Shown piece by piece: positions 12,301 to 24,300 of a stretch of 64,000 nucleotides of DNA. The DNA comes from Stichopus chloronotus. Lineage: Eukaryota > Echinodermata > Holothuroidea > Aspidochirotida > Stichopodidae. The stretch is from contig CM037832.1 of assembly GCA_021234535.1 (NCBI GenBank), forward strand, positions 5,863,135 through 5,927,134, read 5' to 3'. Made by a program: the position numbers and the translations under genes. The notes below the pieces were generated by a model, which saw only the letters and a program-made list of their open reading frames with translations, was not told the DNA's origin and ran no database searches. Positions within the stretch are counted from its first letter, which is position 1, and the number at the start of each line of letters is the position of its first letter.

Positions 12301-15300
12301 AGGATCAGGTGAGTCAAAAACAAAAAAAATGACAATATTTATAACAGGAAACTTGGTCCAACTAAAGCTATCTCTTCCTCACACAATGACTATAGTCTAC
12401 AAAATTCCAATATGTGACATGCGCTTTTGTGAAGGCAACTTGTAACTCCCACACCACGAAAATCATCCACATCAATTGAAAGTCAAAAGAGGTTGATATA
12501 AACCAAACAGAACAAATCAGGAAAGGTTTACTAATATGGGTCCTGCTACATCCATGGTAGAATGTTATTTGGGATGGAGAGTGTTTTGTCTCTTTATTTT
12601 CAAGATATATTGGGCAACTGACTCAGTGGCTGACACAGTTAATTCTACTTGATCACTGCCACAACATTTAAGGTCACGGAACTTTCCTGGACGCATGCCA
12701 AGAATGCTTGCCATTTGCAAACCCCAACAACTTTAATTGTTTTAGTTGTCGATATCCGTATTTATTTATATCCACACCGAATCGTTTAAATCGCTGCTAG
12801 AGACCTGCTGTAAATTGCAAAGTTGGCTATTCGCACACCATGCACAGTCTCAGTGTCGTGCATGTTAATTTTATCTACAGGTGTTCAGCCTAGTGATGGG
12901 AGTGTAGAGATCGGAAGGCGAGTCGAACACCAGTTTACTTTTCAGGGATGTATTTTATGGTCTGTTACACCTGTCACTGTTCTTCCTTGCACAGCTAGCC
13001 ATGAGTACTTCATCCACACTAGATTCCCTACAAAGGAAGCTTCACACAATTTCAGTCTCCCTCCTGCAAGCCCAAGTAGAATTTGCTTTCATAAGCACCA
13101 GATTCTGCTGAAAAAATCGGCATTGCACTCCTGACATTGAGCGCACATGCACCTTTTTTTTCGCTGATGCAACAAAATAAAAAAAAAAAGGAAACCAGGA
13201 GTCAATGAAAATATCAGGAAAAAGTACTTGTTTTCTTGAACACCAGTGTACTTTTTCAGGGATGTATTTTATGGTCTGTTACACCTGTCACTGTTCTTCC
13301 TTGCACAGCTAGCCATGAGTACTTCATCCACACTAGATTCCCTACAAAGGAAGCTTCACACAATTTCAGTCTCCCTCCTGCAAGCCCAAGTAGAATTTGC
13401 TTTCATAAGCACCAGATTCTGCTGAAAAAATCGGCATTGCACTCCTGACATTGAGCGCACATGCACCTTTTTTTTCGCTGATGCAACAAAATAAAAAAAA
13501 AAAGGAAACCAGGAGTCAATGAAAATATCAGGAAAAAGTACTTGTTTTCTTGAACACCAGTGTACTTTTTCAGGGATGTATTTTATGGTCTGTTACACCT
13601 GTCACTGTCCTTCCTTGCACAGCTAGCCATGAGTACCTCATCCACACTAGATTCCCTACAAAGGAAGCTTCACACAATTTCAGTCTCCCTCCTGCAAGTC
13701 CAAATAAAATTTGCTTTCATAAGCACCAGATTCTGCTGACAAAATTGACATCGCACTCCTGACATTGAGCACACATGCACCTTTTTTTTTCGCTGATGCA
13801 ACAAAATAAAAAAAAAAGAAAGGAAACCAGGAGTCAAAGAAAATATCAGGAAAAAGTACTTGTTTTCTAATTTTGGTGTTTACTTTGTTAATGTCTAGGC
13901 AGCAATGCAGTATCCCACATGGAAAATATGTCACTGGTATTAGTAAAGAATGATAATTCAAAACCGAATCTTGTGGAGATTAAAGTTTTAACATTTATGC
14001 CTTTCTGTAACATTGACCCATAATTTTTTAGTTGCATTAACATTATGCCATCATTATGTCAACATTAGCAATGGCCTAAATGGCTTTAGTGCATGTTATT
14101 GTATGTTGTATTTTTATGTTATTTATATGTTTACTTCTAATTTTAATTATGCCCATTGTCTGTTTTTGAATATTTATTTGTTCCTCAATTACAATCACTT
14201 TCCTGTACAGAGAAGTGACACCTTCCCTGACACGGATGTGTACTAGCCTACTCACAAATGTTTACTTAACCAGGGCAACGGGGATGTGATGAATCCTGTT
14301 GAAAATTCAAATATCAAATGCAAGGAAGGAAAAGCAAGTCTACCAACTTCTGACAAGAATCAAACAATCGACTCAAACATTATTTTAACAATTAATGAGG
14401 GACAAAACACATGCCCAACTTCAAACTGTTGAGATACTGTGTTACAAATAACTTGTTCTCAGTTGTGTCGTTTTTCAATTTATGACGGAATCAGGTAGTA
14501 ATTTTGGATCCAGGTAAAAAATGTCGTTCGGGCACCCGGGTCAACTCTGAAAACACCAACTGATGCAACTCAGATGGGAGAAAGCTCACACAATGATAGC
14601 GGTAGTCACAATGGACTGTTGACGGGTGGAGATACCGAAAGATGTCCATAGGAGAACATAAATGAGCTAATGAGAGAATAGAATTAAGATGGAAAAGAAG
14701 GAAGAGGTAGAGGAGGCAAAGAATACTCATGAAAAATGGCAACAAAGGATAAAGTGAAACAAATGATAACAGAATGCACAAATGCATTGTGGTTTCAATG
14801 AACTCGTGAGGATTTTTTTTCATGAATCTGACATATTGCATAAGGCACTCTATAACATCTGATGATGCCAAATGACCTGTGACCGCCACCAGAATCATTA
14901 GGGTTAAAGACATGGCGCAAGACTGGTTACTCTACTTATAAAGCTCACTAAAGCTTACTAAACTGACGGACGCTCTGCTCCAATTGCATACTACGTGCAG
15001 TTGTGTACAATTTTGTGTGAGTAACCGGTCTTGCTGCCTTACAGCACTATACGGTCTTTGATTAGGGTTCTTGTAGGTAATAAGATACACCCCCTTACAA
15101 AATATGACATACATGCATGTTTTCCCACCTGAGATATTGTGTTTACAAAGTTTTCACTATTTGACCCCTGTTGACCCCTAAAGTGACCATCAAACTGCAC
15201 CTAAAGCGACAGGATTTTTGTGTTCAATAAGACTCACCCACAAATTAAATATGAAATCTGTAAAAGTTTCCTATCTCGAAGTTTCCTATCTTGAGATATT

Positions 15301-18300
15301 GAATTTACAATGTTAAGACATTGTTTTCACATTTTGACCCTCTGTTGACTGCCAGATGACCTTTGACCTCCACCAAAAACAACAGGCTTCTTGCACTCAA
15401 TATTGTACATCCACATACCCAAATTATGAGATCTATACAAACTGCCTTCTTGAGATATTGTTTTTATAAGGTAGACATCACATACGTAACATACATACAC
15501 ACATACATACATACACACACACACATACACACATACATACGCACATACATACATACATACATACATACATACATACATACATACATACATACATACATAC
15601 ATACATACATACATACATACATACATACACACCTGCTTGATTACAAAGGTTATTAATTTCACCAAAACAAAAATGGTTGCAACTTACAAGGAGTAAGAAG
15701 AAAGGTGTGGAAAGAAAAGATAACACTCCTAAAAAATAAAAAGCATCCATGAAGGAGACATCACTGCTTCATTGCTCAGAGATGTTCTAACTTTTACCTT
15801 TACATATGATATCCAATTGACTTTTGAAAGAGAAAGTGGTCCCTGACTCTGTGTGTAAAACTCCTGGCATCAATGATTCTAGAACTATATTACATCCTAA
15901 ACAGTGAACCCTAAACAACAATAGTGTGACCAATAGACTTACCCCTCCACCACCAGTGGCACCCATCCTCCTGTGTGTCTTTGTCTGACCATGAGAGGCA
16001 GGTTGTCCCTTCATACCCCATCTCTTCATGACACCTTGGAAACCTTTGCCTACCCTGCAAGAGAAGTGTGACATGATTGGTTTGAAACATTGGTATCCAT
16101 GGAAACACTGTACCAAAAAAAAACTTTGGCAAAAAGCAGCTCACTCACACAGTCAAAATAACAGCCATGTAAGGTACTTCTCGTATCTCCATTGCAAGGG
16201 ACGATACATGGTGACCATAGTTGCTACTGTACGAAGATTTTGTTGATCAAGCTCTTTCTGTGTTTGAACTGTTCCGTTTCATATAAACATTTAATTTGCT
16301 GACTGACTCTGCTGGTCCTCTCAAAGTACTAGCAGGTATATTTCCTGGCGGACTTGAATTAAGGAAATTTCAAAAGGAGGTATCATAGACTCGATCATAC
16401 TACAGTCTACCATGTCACGCTCAGAGACGGTCGGTGTGGATGAAAATGACTTACGTCTTTCCACAGCAGTCCACATACATTCCTGGTCTAAAGTGTGTGG
16501 CGTAAAGAGGAGTGCCTGTGAAGAGAAGAAATATATACTCTTTAACAACTGAAAGAAAACCGCACCAATCAGACCCATACTGCCTCTTGCAATGTGACAA
16601 GATGTGATGGACATACTGATTGTCTTGAATACGTTACTCTCTTCTTCATCTTCCTTTTCTCCACCCTGTCCTCTTTCTCAGTTAAATCATAAATTCCCTC
16701 CAGTAGTTTTCACCTCTCTCCATTCTTGTCTCCTCCCTTATTTCACTAGTCCCCCATCCCCTTCCTCCTTTTGGTTTCCCCCTCTCAACATCCCACCCAG
16801 TGTCACTCATCCCTGTCTTCTGTTCCTGCCGCCCTATTTTATCCCTCTCCCTCCAAACTCTCCCCCATTTCTTCCTAACTCCCCCCCCCCCTCCCTTCAT
16901 CACTTCATTCTTCCTTTCTCAGGAACCCTCTCCTCGGTCCACCCTTTTCAAAAGTATTCCACAAGCTGCCATAGAACCACAGAACTAGGACTATTCTGTA
17001 AGTGATAGAGCATCAGTGTAACTTGTAAAACTGATTCAGCGATTAAACATGTATCATATCTTTCATCATAACTTAACTACAGGTAGTGTGAAATTCAAAA
17101 GAACTAATCTTTACTGCTGAAAAACTGAAAATTTTGCTAGAAAGCAAAACTGGAGAAATAGCATCCAGTATCACAGTTCCAATTTAAATGGACTACAGCG
17201 AGCTTTCCTCAATTAAAAAAACATCAAATGTGTGAATTGAGAACAAACTTCCTCTGGGTTCTGTTGACAAAATACTTGCTGTTAGGTTTAAGTTTACCAA
17301 TTCATATTGCCTACCTGGTTGGATGGCTGAATTTTCTGTGATGTAAAAGAGTGCAGTCCTCTGCTTTAGAGGCACACAGGCATCGTGAAACTTGTGGATA
17401 AGACCTTTGTTCATCTTGTGGAAAAAAAAGAAGTGATAAGACTATGAACTACAGAAAGGCTTGATCAATTAGAAGAAACACACTAACTATTTGTAAGATT
17501 TTAACCACTTTAACCATTTTTCAACCATTTTACTTTCATTTAATGAACTTTAATGATAAGATTATCAAGTCATGAGTCACAACAGAGCAAAATTTGAAAA
17601 ATATGGGTTTCACCTTCAACACAGAAATCCATCTGACTGACAAAACTTGGCATGACATGATGCAAATATTTGATCAATTTGATTTAATAATATCTTTGTT
17701 CCAAGGCATGCTATGAGAAATATGTGATGTGATATGTGAGCAGGATACATCTGGTATGAAAACATTCTAGGGAATGTACTGACTCAAAAGTATTCTGCAT
17801 TTTCGAGTGAAAGGGACTTACACGCAGTAGAAGAATGAATGATAACGACTGGTTGAAACACATAGTGTAGTAGAAACTAGTACACTTAGTGTTGGCTACA
17901 GGTCCAAAATTTTAAAGTTGAGGATCAGGACACCACACATGGTCTCCTCAAGGATCCCATACCATGTTGATCGTTGATGAACATCGGCGAGGGTCACCCA
18001 CTCTTTTCAATAAGGTGTCCAGAGAATATCCAGGCAGGGGTGAAACGAGACAATCACAAACCAATGCAATCCCAAACCTGCTCCTGGGACCGCCATTTAA
18101 TGTCCCCGTCCGACGGATGAGAGTGTGACCCCCAGTCTTTAGCCACTTTCTCAAAGGCTGGGAGAGGTGGAGAATCTACCAAGCTCAGCAGCCTATCAGC
18201 TGTGCCTACATAGGACAACAGGAACCCAATTAACCCCTCAGCACCACTGTTAACAGCTTCACTGAACAAGCCAAGTTAGGCATATATGCTTCATTTTGTC

Positions 18301-21300
18301 ACATTTACTGTCCATTTGTCCAACATACTTAAGCATAACTTTGGATTTGGGGAGTAATTTCTGAACATCCTGACATCATCGGCAAGGTGCCTGGTGCAAA
18401 CGCTAGCAAATACAACCCATTTAAACTGCATATAGTCACATGCTTCATGAAATCAAGTAACTTGAGTTGGGAGGGACACCAATCTGTATCAGAAAGGACA
18501 ATTTTGAGATCAGAATTCTATGTCAGCAACATCTACAGGGAAAACACCATTCCTTTAGGAGGTTTTCTTTTAGTCTGAACAGGGATTGTCCAGCCTCTGC
18601 TCTCAAAACCGTAACAACTTCAACTTACGTAGAGAGGAGATGCATTCTTTGCTCCCACTTCGATGGCAGCTTTTGATGGATCGACATCTTCACCCGGAGC
18701 TTCACCAGGAGGGTAGTACCTGATTACATTACAATCTTGAACCTGTGATGAAAAAGTTCCGATACAAGTCAGTCTTCAGAATACACACGTGTCTTTGACA
18801 ATCCCTCTCTGTTAGTCGTCACGATCTTGTTTTGGGAACCCCTGGATGGCTGAAATGGTACATAACCTTAAATCAACCAACACAAGAGGTGATCGTTTGT
18901 AGTCGTGGTGGCAAATCCCCACCTCCCCCTCTCCCCCTCCAGTAATCAACAAAATCACAAAACAACAGCTATTCATTTTCATACTGGTGCAAGATAACTG
19001 TGTTGAGCAGAACTTTAAAATTCAGTGTTCAAAGTTTTCTATGAGATCTCCTTCCAGTCGAACACATCCTAGAAGTTCCATCCTCTCTGATTTCATTTCC
19101 TTGTGTACTCTGTGACACTGTCACAACCACCATGGCATGCAGGCCTTGTGACAAGGAAATATCACTACAAGTCTAACTGAACTAAACCGAATGCTTGACA
19201 TCTACATGCCTTGTATTGATTCCAGTATTGGGGTTATCAAACATCAATCAATATTGCATAAAATTAACTCCAAAGCATTCGTCCACATCTCACGACGTAC
19301 TTCGAAGCCACGAGACTGAAGATCGGCGTGACAATTGTGACTTTTTCTTCATTTTTTGTTTTTGATCTTAAAATTTTACTCGTGGCTAGTTCCTCTCACC
19401 TGCAGAGCTGTGGTGGCAAACTTTTCCCCCGTCTTTGTCCACATTGGGTACATGCCCAGTTTGACAGCTATCAGCCCGGCCCTTTTTGATCCTGGCTTCC
19501 ATTCTTGCCTGGGCCAGGGAGAGTCTTTTAAAGGACTTGGACCAAACTGGTGCTTCAGGAGGTTCCACTGGTACACAAACTTCCTATTCTCTGTGGTCAT
19601 GGTATCATCGTAAGTGTAGTATGTACGACGCTGTGTGAGGTGACTGCAGCAGTATCCTCTCAATCTTAGTAGATATGCAAATTTAAAATCAAATCTACTA
19701 TCAAGCTATGATGAAAGCACGGATAATGGTTCATTTATCCCCCATTCCTTTCTCTTACTATACATCCTACCTTTTCACATACGATACAACGTTAACTGAT
19801 GTAAATCAAACAATTAGAATCTCCTCCATGTAATACCATGTATGGTTTCTTCCCAAACCGCCCTCTCCCCTGCAACTCCAAAGTCGACACAGGTTACCGA
19901 CAACAGAAGAATGGCAAAGCATGCTTCTATATCATCCTCACCCTTTTTTCTTCTTTAAATTACTTCCAGTACTATTTCTCTCTGAATGATGAGTACAACA
20001 TTGAGAAACTTCTAGATGTAAATTATTGTGCCATGCGTGGGAAATGCAATTATTAACAACTATTTTGGCAACATGCTAGGCAATAACAGTTTGTGGCACT
20101 CCAATCAGCAAGTGCTATGGTGATGCCTGTAACATGGGTTAGCCTTTCAGATGAAGGGCATCTGAAGCTCCTGACATATGACTCAATTTTCTTTAAGGAT
20201 ATGCAAGAAAAGTAAGAAGCTGTAGTCCTTCAAAGTTCAAATGAGCACAATTTTGTGCTACCATAAACACTACTGTTCACCAATATACTACTTTGTTGAG
20301 AGAAGGTGGGGAAAGGGGGATGTTTTCTTTTAATGCAGTACTAGTGCCTGCATAGCCATTTCTGTACAAGCCACTGTGCTCTTCTGTACCTACCATTGCT
20401 TCTACTGCTGACCTAGGCAAGATAAATCCACCACTGCTGCAATTTTTAACCAATTGAGAAAGGGGGATAGTTTTCCCACATCATGCTACTCTCTTCAATG
20501 AATTCCCAATGCAAACTGCAGGCATTTAAAGTTGTGTGACATATGAAAATGACATTTTGGAATATTGGCTGTGTTAATTATTAGCAATGTTGAAAATAGC
20601 CACAAATTGAATAAAAATCCATAAGAATCGACAATTTTACAGCAAAATTCCTGTCTGACACCTGCATTATCTATAAACATGTAGCTAAGTATGTCAATTT
20701 ATGATGTCAAGGTAGGGAATCGCATGATTGTGTTATAATGTTATCCTTCGATTACTTAACATTTGTTTCAAGGACACTTGAGAATTTCATATGCCCAGAG
20801 GGTTTTGTTTTGAAAGCATGTATTTTTTTCTGTACAAATACTGATATCAGTAATCAATGTGAAGCCCAGTCGTTAAAAGAATAGATACACTCCTAACAAA
20901 AAATAATCACACTGTGCAACATTCCACGTCATCATGTTTGTATTTTCAAGAAATTTGAAAAGCCATACCTTAAAATGGTAATAGACAGAAACACAATTAG
21001 TAGCATTTTCATTCAGGGTTTCACTCTGAAATTTCTAAATACAGACAGCTCTTTCTGAATGAATGCCACACAACCACATTACTAGTGAAACAGTACCCTC
21101 CTGTAATGTAATAAATACCTAAAGCATACACTAGGAGTGCTCCATATCATCATAAAACGAACTGCACCTGGTCACACATATCTATACATTCATGGACTGC
21201 TCCACATCTGGTCATCATCATTATTACACTCAGATACCAAATATCGTTGGAACAATCAAGGTACAGCAAATGCACTCAAAGTAATGAGAAATCTAATTAC

Positions 21301-24300
21301 TTCTGTATTTTTTTTAAATCAGTGTGTTCAATGTAGAGTATGACATTCCTCATAGCTACATCACTACTCAAACTATGAGAAAGTGGCAACCACTTCTTCC
21401 TGCACATACATAAAATCCTCAATCAAGAACACAGTACATTTCAAAGCTATGACCTTTTGAAAGTGAATCACAGCATTGCTAGTCCATACTGATTTTTCAG
21501 ACTACACACAACAGGTGCCAAGATATACAAAGCAGATGATGTGAAAGTGATTGCAGTCGATTTTAAGAAACTATTTTCAAATGTTGGAAATGTTTGCCTG
21601 TGTCATGGGATGTTCCAAACTTCATTGATATAGATACTAACGGCCTACAAGGTATGATTTTTGTAACAGTTCAGCTCGAAGGTATTGCAATATCATTGCT
21701 TATCCTTGTGAACAGCACCCCATATCTATGAATGAAAAGCATCAGTAATAATTTATTCATTGATATCAATAATAGCAAAAGCTTTTTCATACAAATTACA
21801 TTGTTCCATATACGGATCATGGAATGCAGATTGACGAACAGCAAAATCATGAAGGTTTTACCCACCAATCCATCCCAGATTCCCCATTTCATGGAAAGTG
21901 AGATGAAAGTAAAATGAGACAAGAGAAAAGTATGTAAATAAATAAATAATCTTGCTCATCCTTCTTTTGCCATCAAAACCAACCCTAAGAGTCAGTTCTC
22001 CAGATAATGTTATCACCACTAACATGTTTTAAATAACAATTCATGTCTGCTTGTACACTTCAAAATTAGAAAATTTAGATACATGTCTTCCCAGTTTGAC
22101 CTCTGTTAATCTTAAATGACCTTCGACCTCTATAAAAAGCAAGTGACAACAGGAATAATCTACTCAGTATGACCAACCCACACTAAGTATGAGATCAGTC
22201 ATGGCTATCCTCCTTGAGATATTGTGATTACAAGCAGTGTCACATACACACACGGACACACACACTCACACATTACCATCACATAGATTTCTTCTGCCTT
22301 CAGCAAAGATTCAAAAAGCCTACACGTTACAGCACATATAAGCCTAACTGAGAAGTATAAGTTGACCCCAATGAAATCCACCCTAGCTATCATGAAGATC
22401 AGTAAAATGCTTACAAAAGAATTTGTAAAATTTCTAACTTTTATTTGATCAAGTAAAAGAGAGCCAATGATAAATCCAGAAATTACTTCATTCTTTCGGT
22501 ATGTGTATTATTTTGGTGGGACCTATTCAGCTGAATGCTGGCTTTTTATTCAAGCTCTTCTTGTCATTGACCTGGTCATAACTATTGGCTAATTGAGAAT
22601 AAGCAAAGTCTGTAACTGGTGTAACAATAGCTTAGAACTAACGTTCTTAATCCACTATGAACCATGGATACAACTACACTCACGGGAAGCAGGTTCAAGT
22701 TAGCAAGCTGTTCAGATGGTATGAATTCTAGAGTACCATAGCTGTGTCATAACTTCTGCTTACTCATCCATCTCTATCGATGGCGATTTGAGACAATTGA
22801 TCCAGATGGTCTTATCTACTGTTGAATTACTCCTGTTATTGACCAGGACACAACTTCTATGTTCAGATAGTGTTGTAAGTAGTGAAACTTGAGCCAATTA
22901 ACCCAGAAATCAAAGCAATCTAGGCTCAACCACTGCTCTTGGCTCTAATCTCTTGCCCTGGTATAGAGTTCAATTAGTTTGGAAAGGGAGATGCCACGAA
23001 TATGTCCCCAGTTACGTTATGTGTATCTCCGGGTAAATATAAGTGTTTGATACTGTCTATTTCATTCAAACTCTTCTTGTTATTGACCCTGATGTATCTG
23101 CAGTAGTGAGAATAAAAAACATCTCCAATTAGTCGAATGATAGCTAACTCTAACTCTTAACCCTAACCTTGTACAAAACTAATTTGAATTGAAAGGTAGC
23201 CATCAACTGAGCGTGGTCTGTCAAATGCACCTCTAGTCTAGCCTAACATAAAAAAATCACAACTTTTAAAGCTTAGGTTAGGCAGGTTGAAATAGTGGTA
23301 CTAATTTAGAATCCGTACCAATCGGACAAGGTATCAGATAACTAAAAGAGTTGGCATAGTGTCCATTGTTTATTTACCTTTTTTTTTCTTTTTGTTAGTT
23401 TTTTTTTATCTTTTTTAGATTTCCTAAATTACCTGATTTTTTGTGCAATGATCAACATATAGTGACACCTGTGGAAGAAGTGATAGATTATTCCTGAAAG
23501 AGAAGTATAGGTTAGAGGAGGATTCAAACCTAGATTATCATGATAACTGATGCATCATAAGTCTTACGCATAACCCACTACGCTGCGAGAGCGGTTGTGG
23601 TGGTTGGGTGTTCGAAAATGCATACAATTCACAAACGCGTAATCCAACGTAGTCATATAACAGTGTATACATATAATCATATACTATAAATAAGTATCAA
23701 TCCCCTAACCCTATTCCCTAACCCAATCCCCTATCCCCTAACCCTATCCCCTAACCCTATTCCCCATTCCCTAACCCTGAATCATGACGCCTAACCCGAT
23801 CCCCTGACCCAATCACCTAGTCCTGTTTACCGACGCTAGTTAGGCAATCCATTCATCATGCGCTATTCAAGGATGGCAATGGACCGAATCGAACAATCGA
23901 ATCGAAGCTAGCGAGCATGTTCATACGGTACAGATTCTAAAGTTGCGCCGAAATAGTGAAGCACACCACCACATTTTGTCACTTCCACAGTAAGTCAACA
24001 GCAGGCACACTAAGGCTGTTCGGAAAACCGGTTTTGATTTGAGAATCGGTTAAAACCGGTTTTGTTTGATTCGGTTTTTGGAATTTTTGAGAAACCGAAA
24101 AACCGGTTACTAGGAAAAAACCGGTTCGTAACCGATCGTGATTTTTGTTCCATTTCAAATTTTACTTCGATAAGGCATTCCACACTTTTTTTTAATGGAA
24201 AGTTTCTACTTCTTACTGGTGTGTTGAAGGATGTGTCGAAAAACTTGAGTTTCTGTTTAACTTTTGACCAACAGTTGTGTGAATTCTTATTCAAAATAAT

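Noticed and set aside
12660..12730. Possible MRPL3 exon with GMRPGKF
   Set aside because: Does not fit the conserved KMPG-MGN segment; the true match was found at 10085-10162.
14491..14913. 140-codon minus frame rich in Leu and Phe
   Set aside because: Overlaps the head of a DR1 repeat copy and lacks any known motif. It was also tried as the missing MRPL3 exon 7 (LTRVPERH region) and does not match.
15327..15665. Frames of YVCM or THIH repeats
   Set aside because: Translation of the (CATA)n tract.
16604..17005. 133-codon Pro/Ser-rich frame on the plus strand
   Set aside because: C/T-rich low-complexity sequence in MRPL3 intron 4; no domain and opposite strand to the gene.
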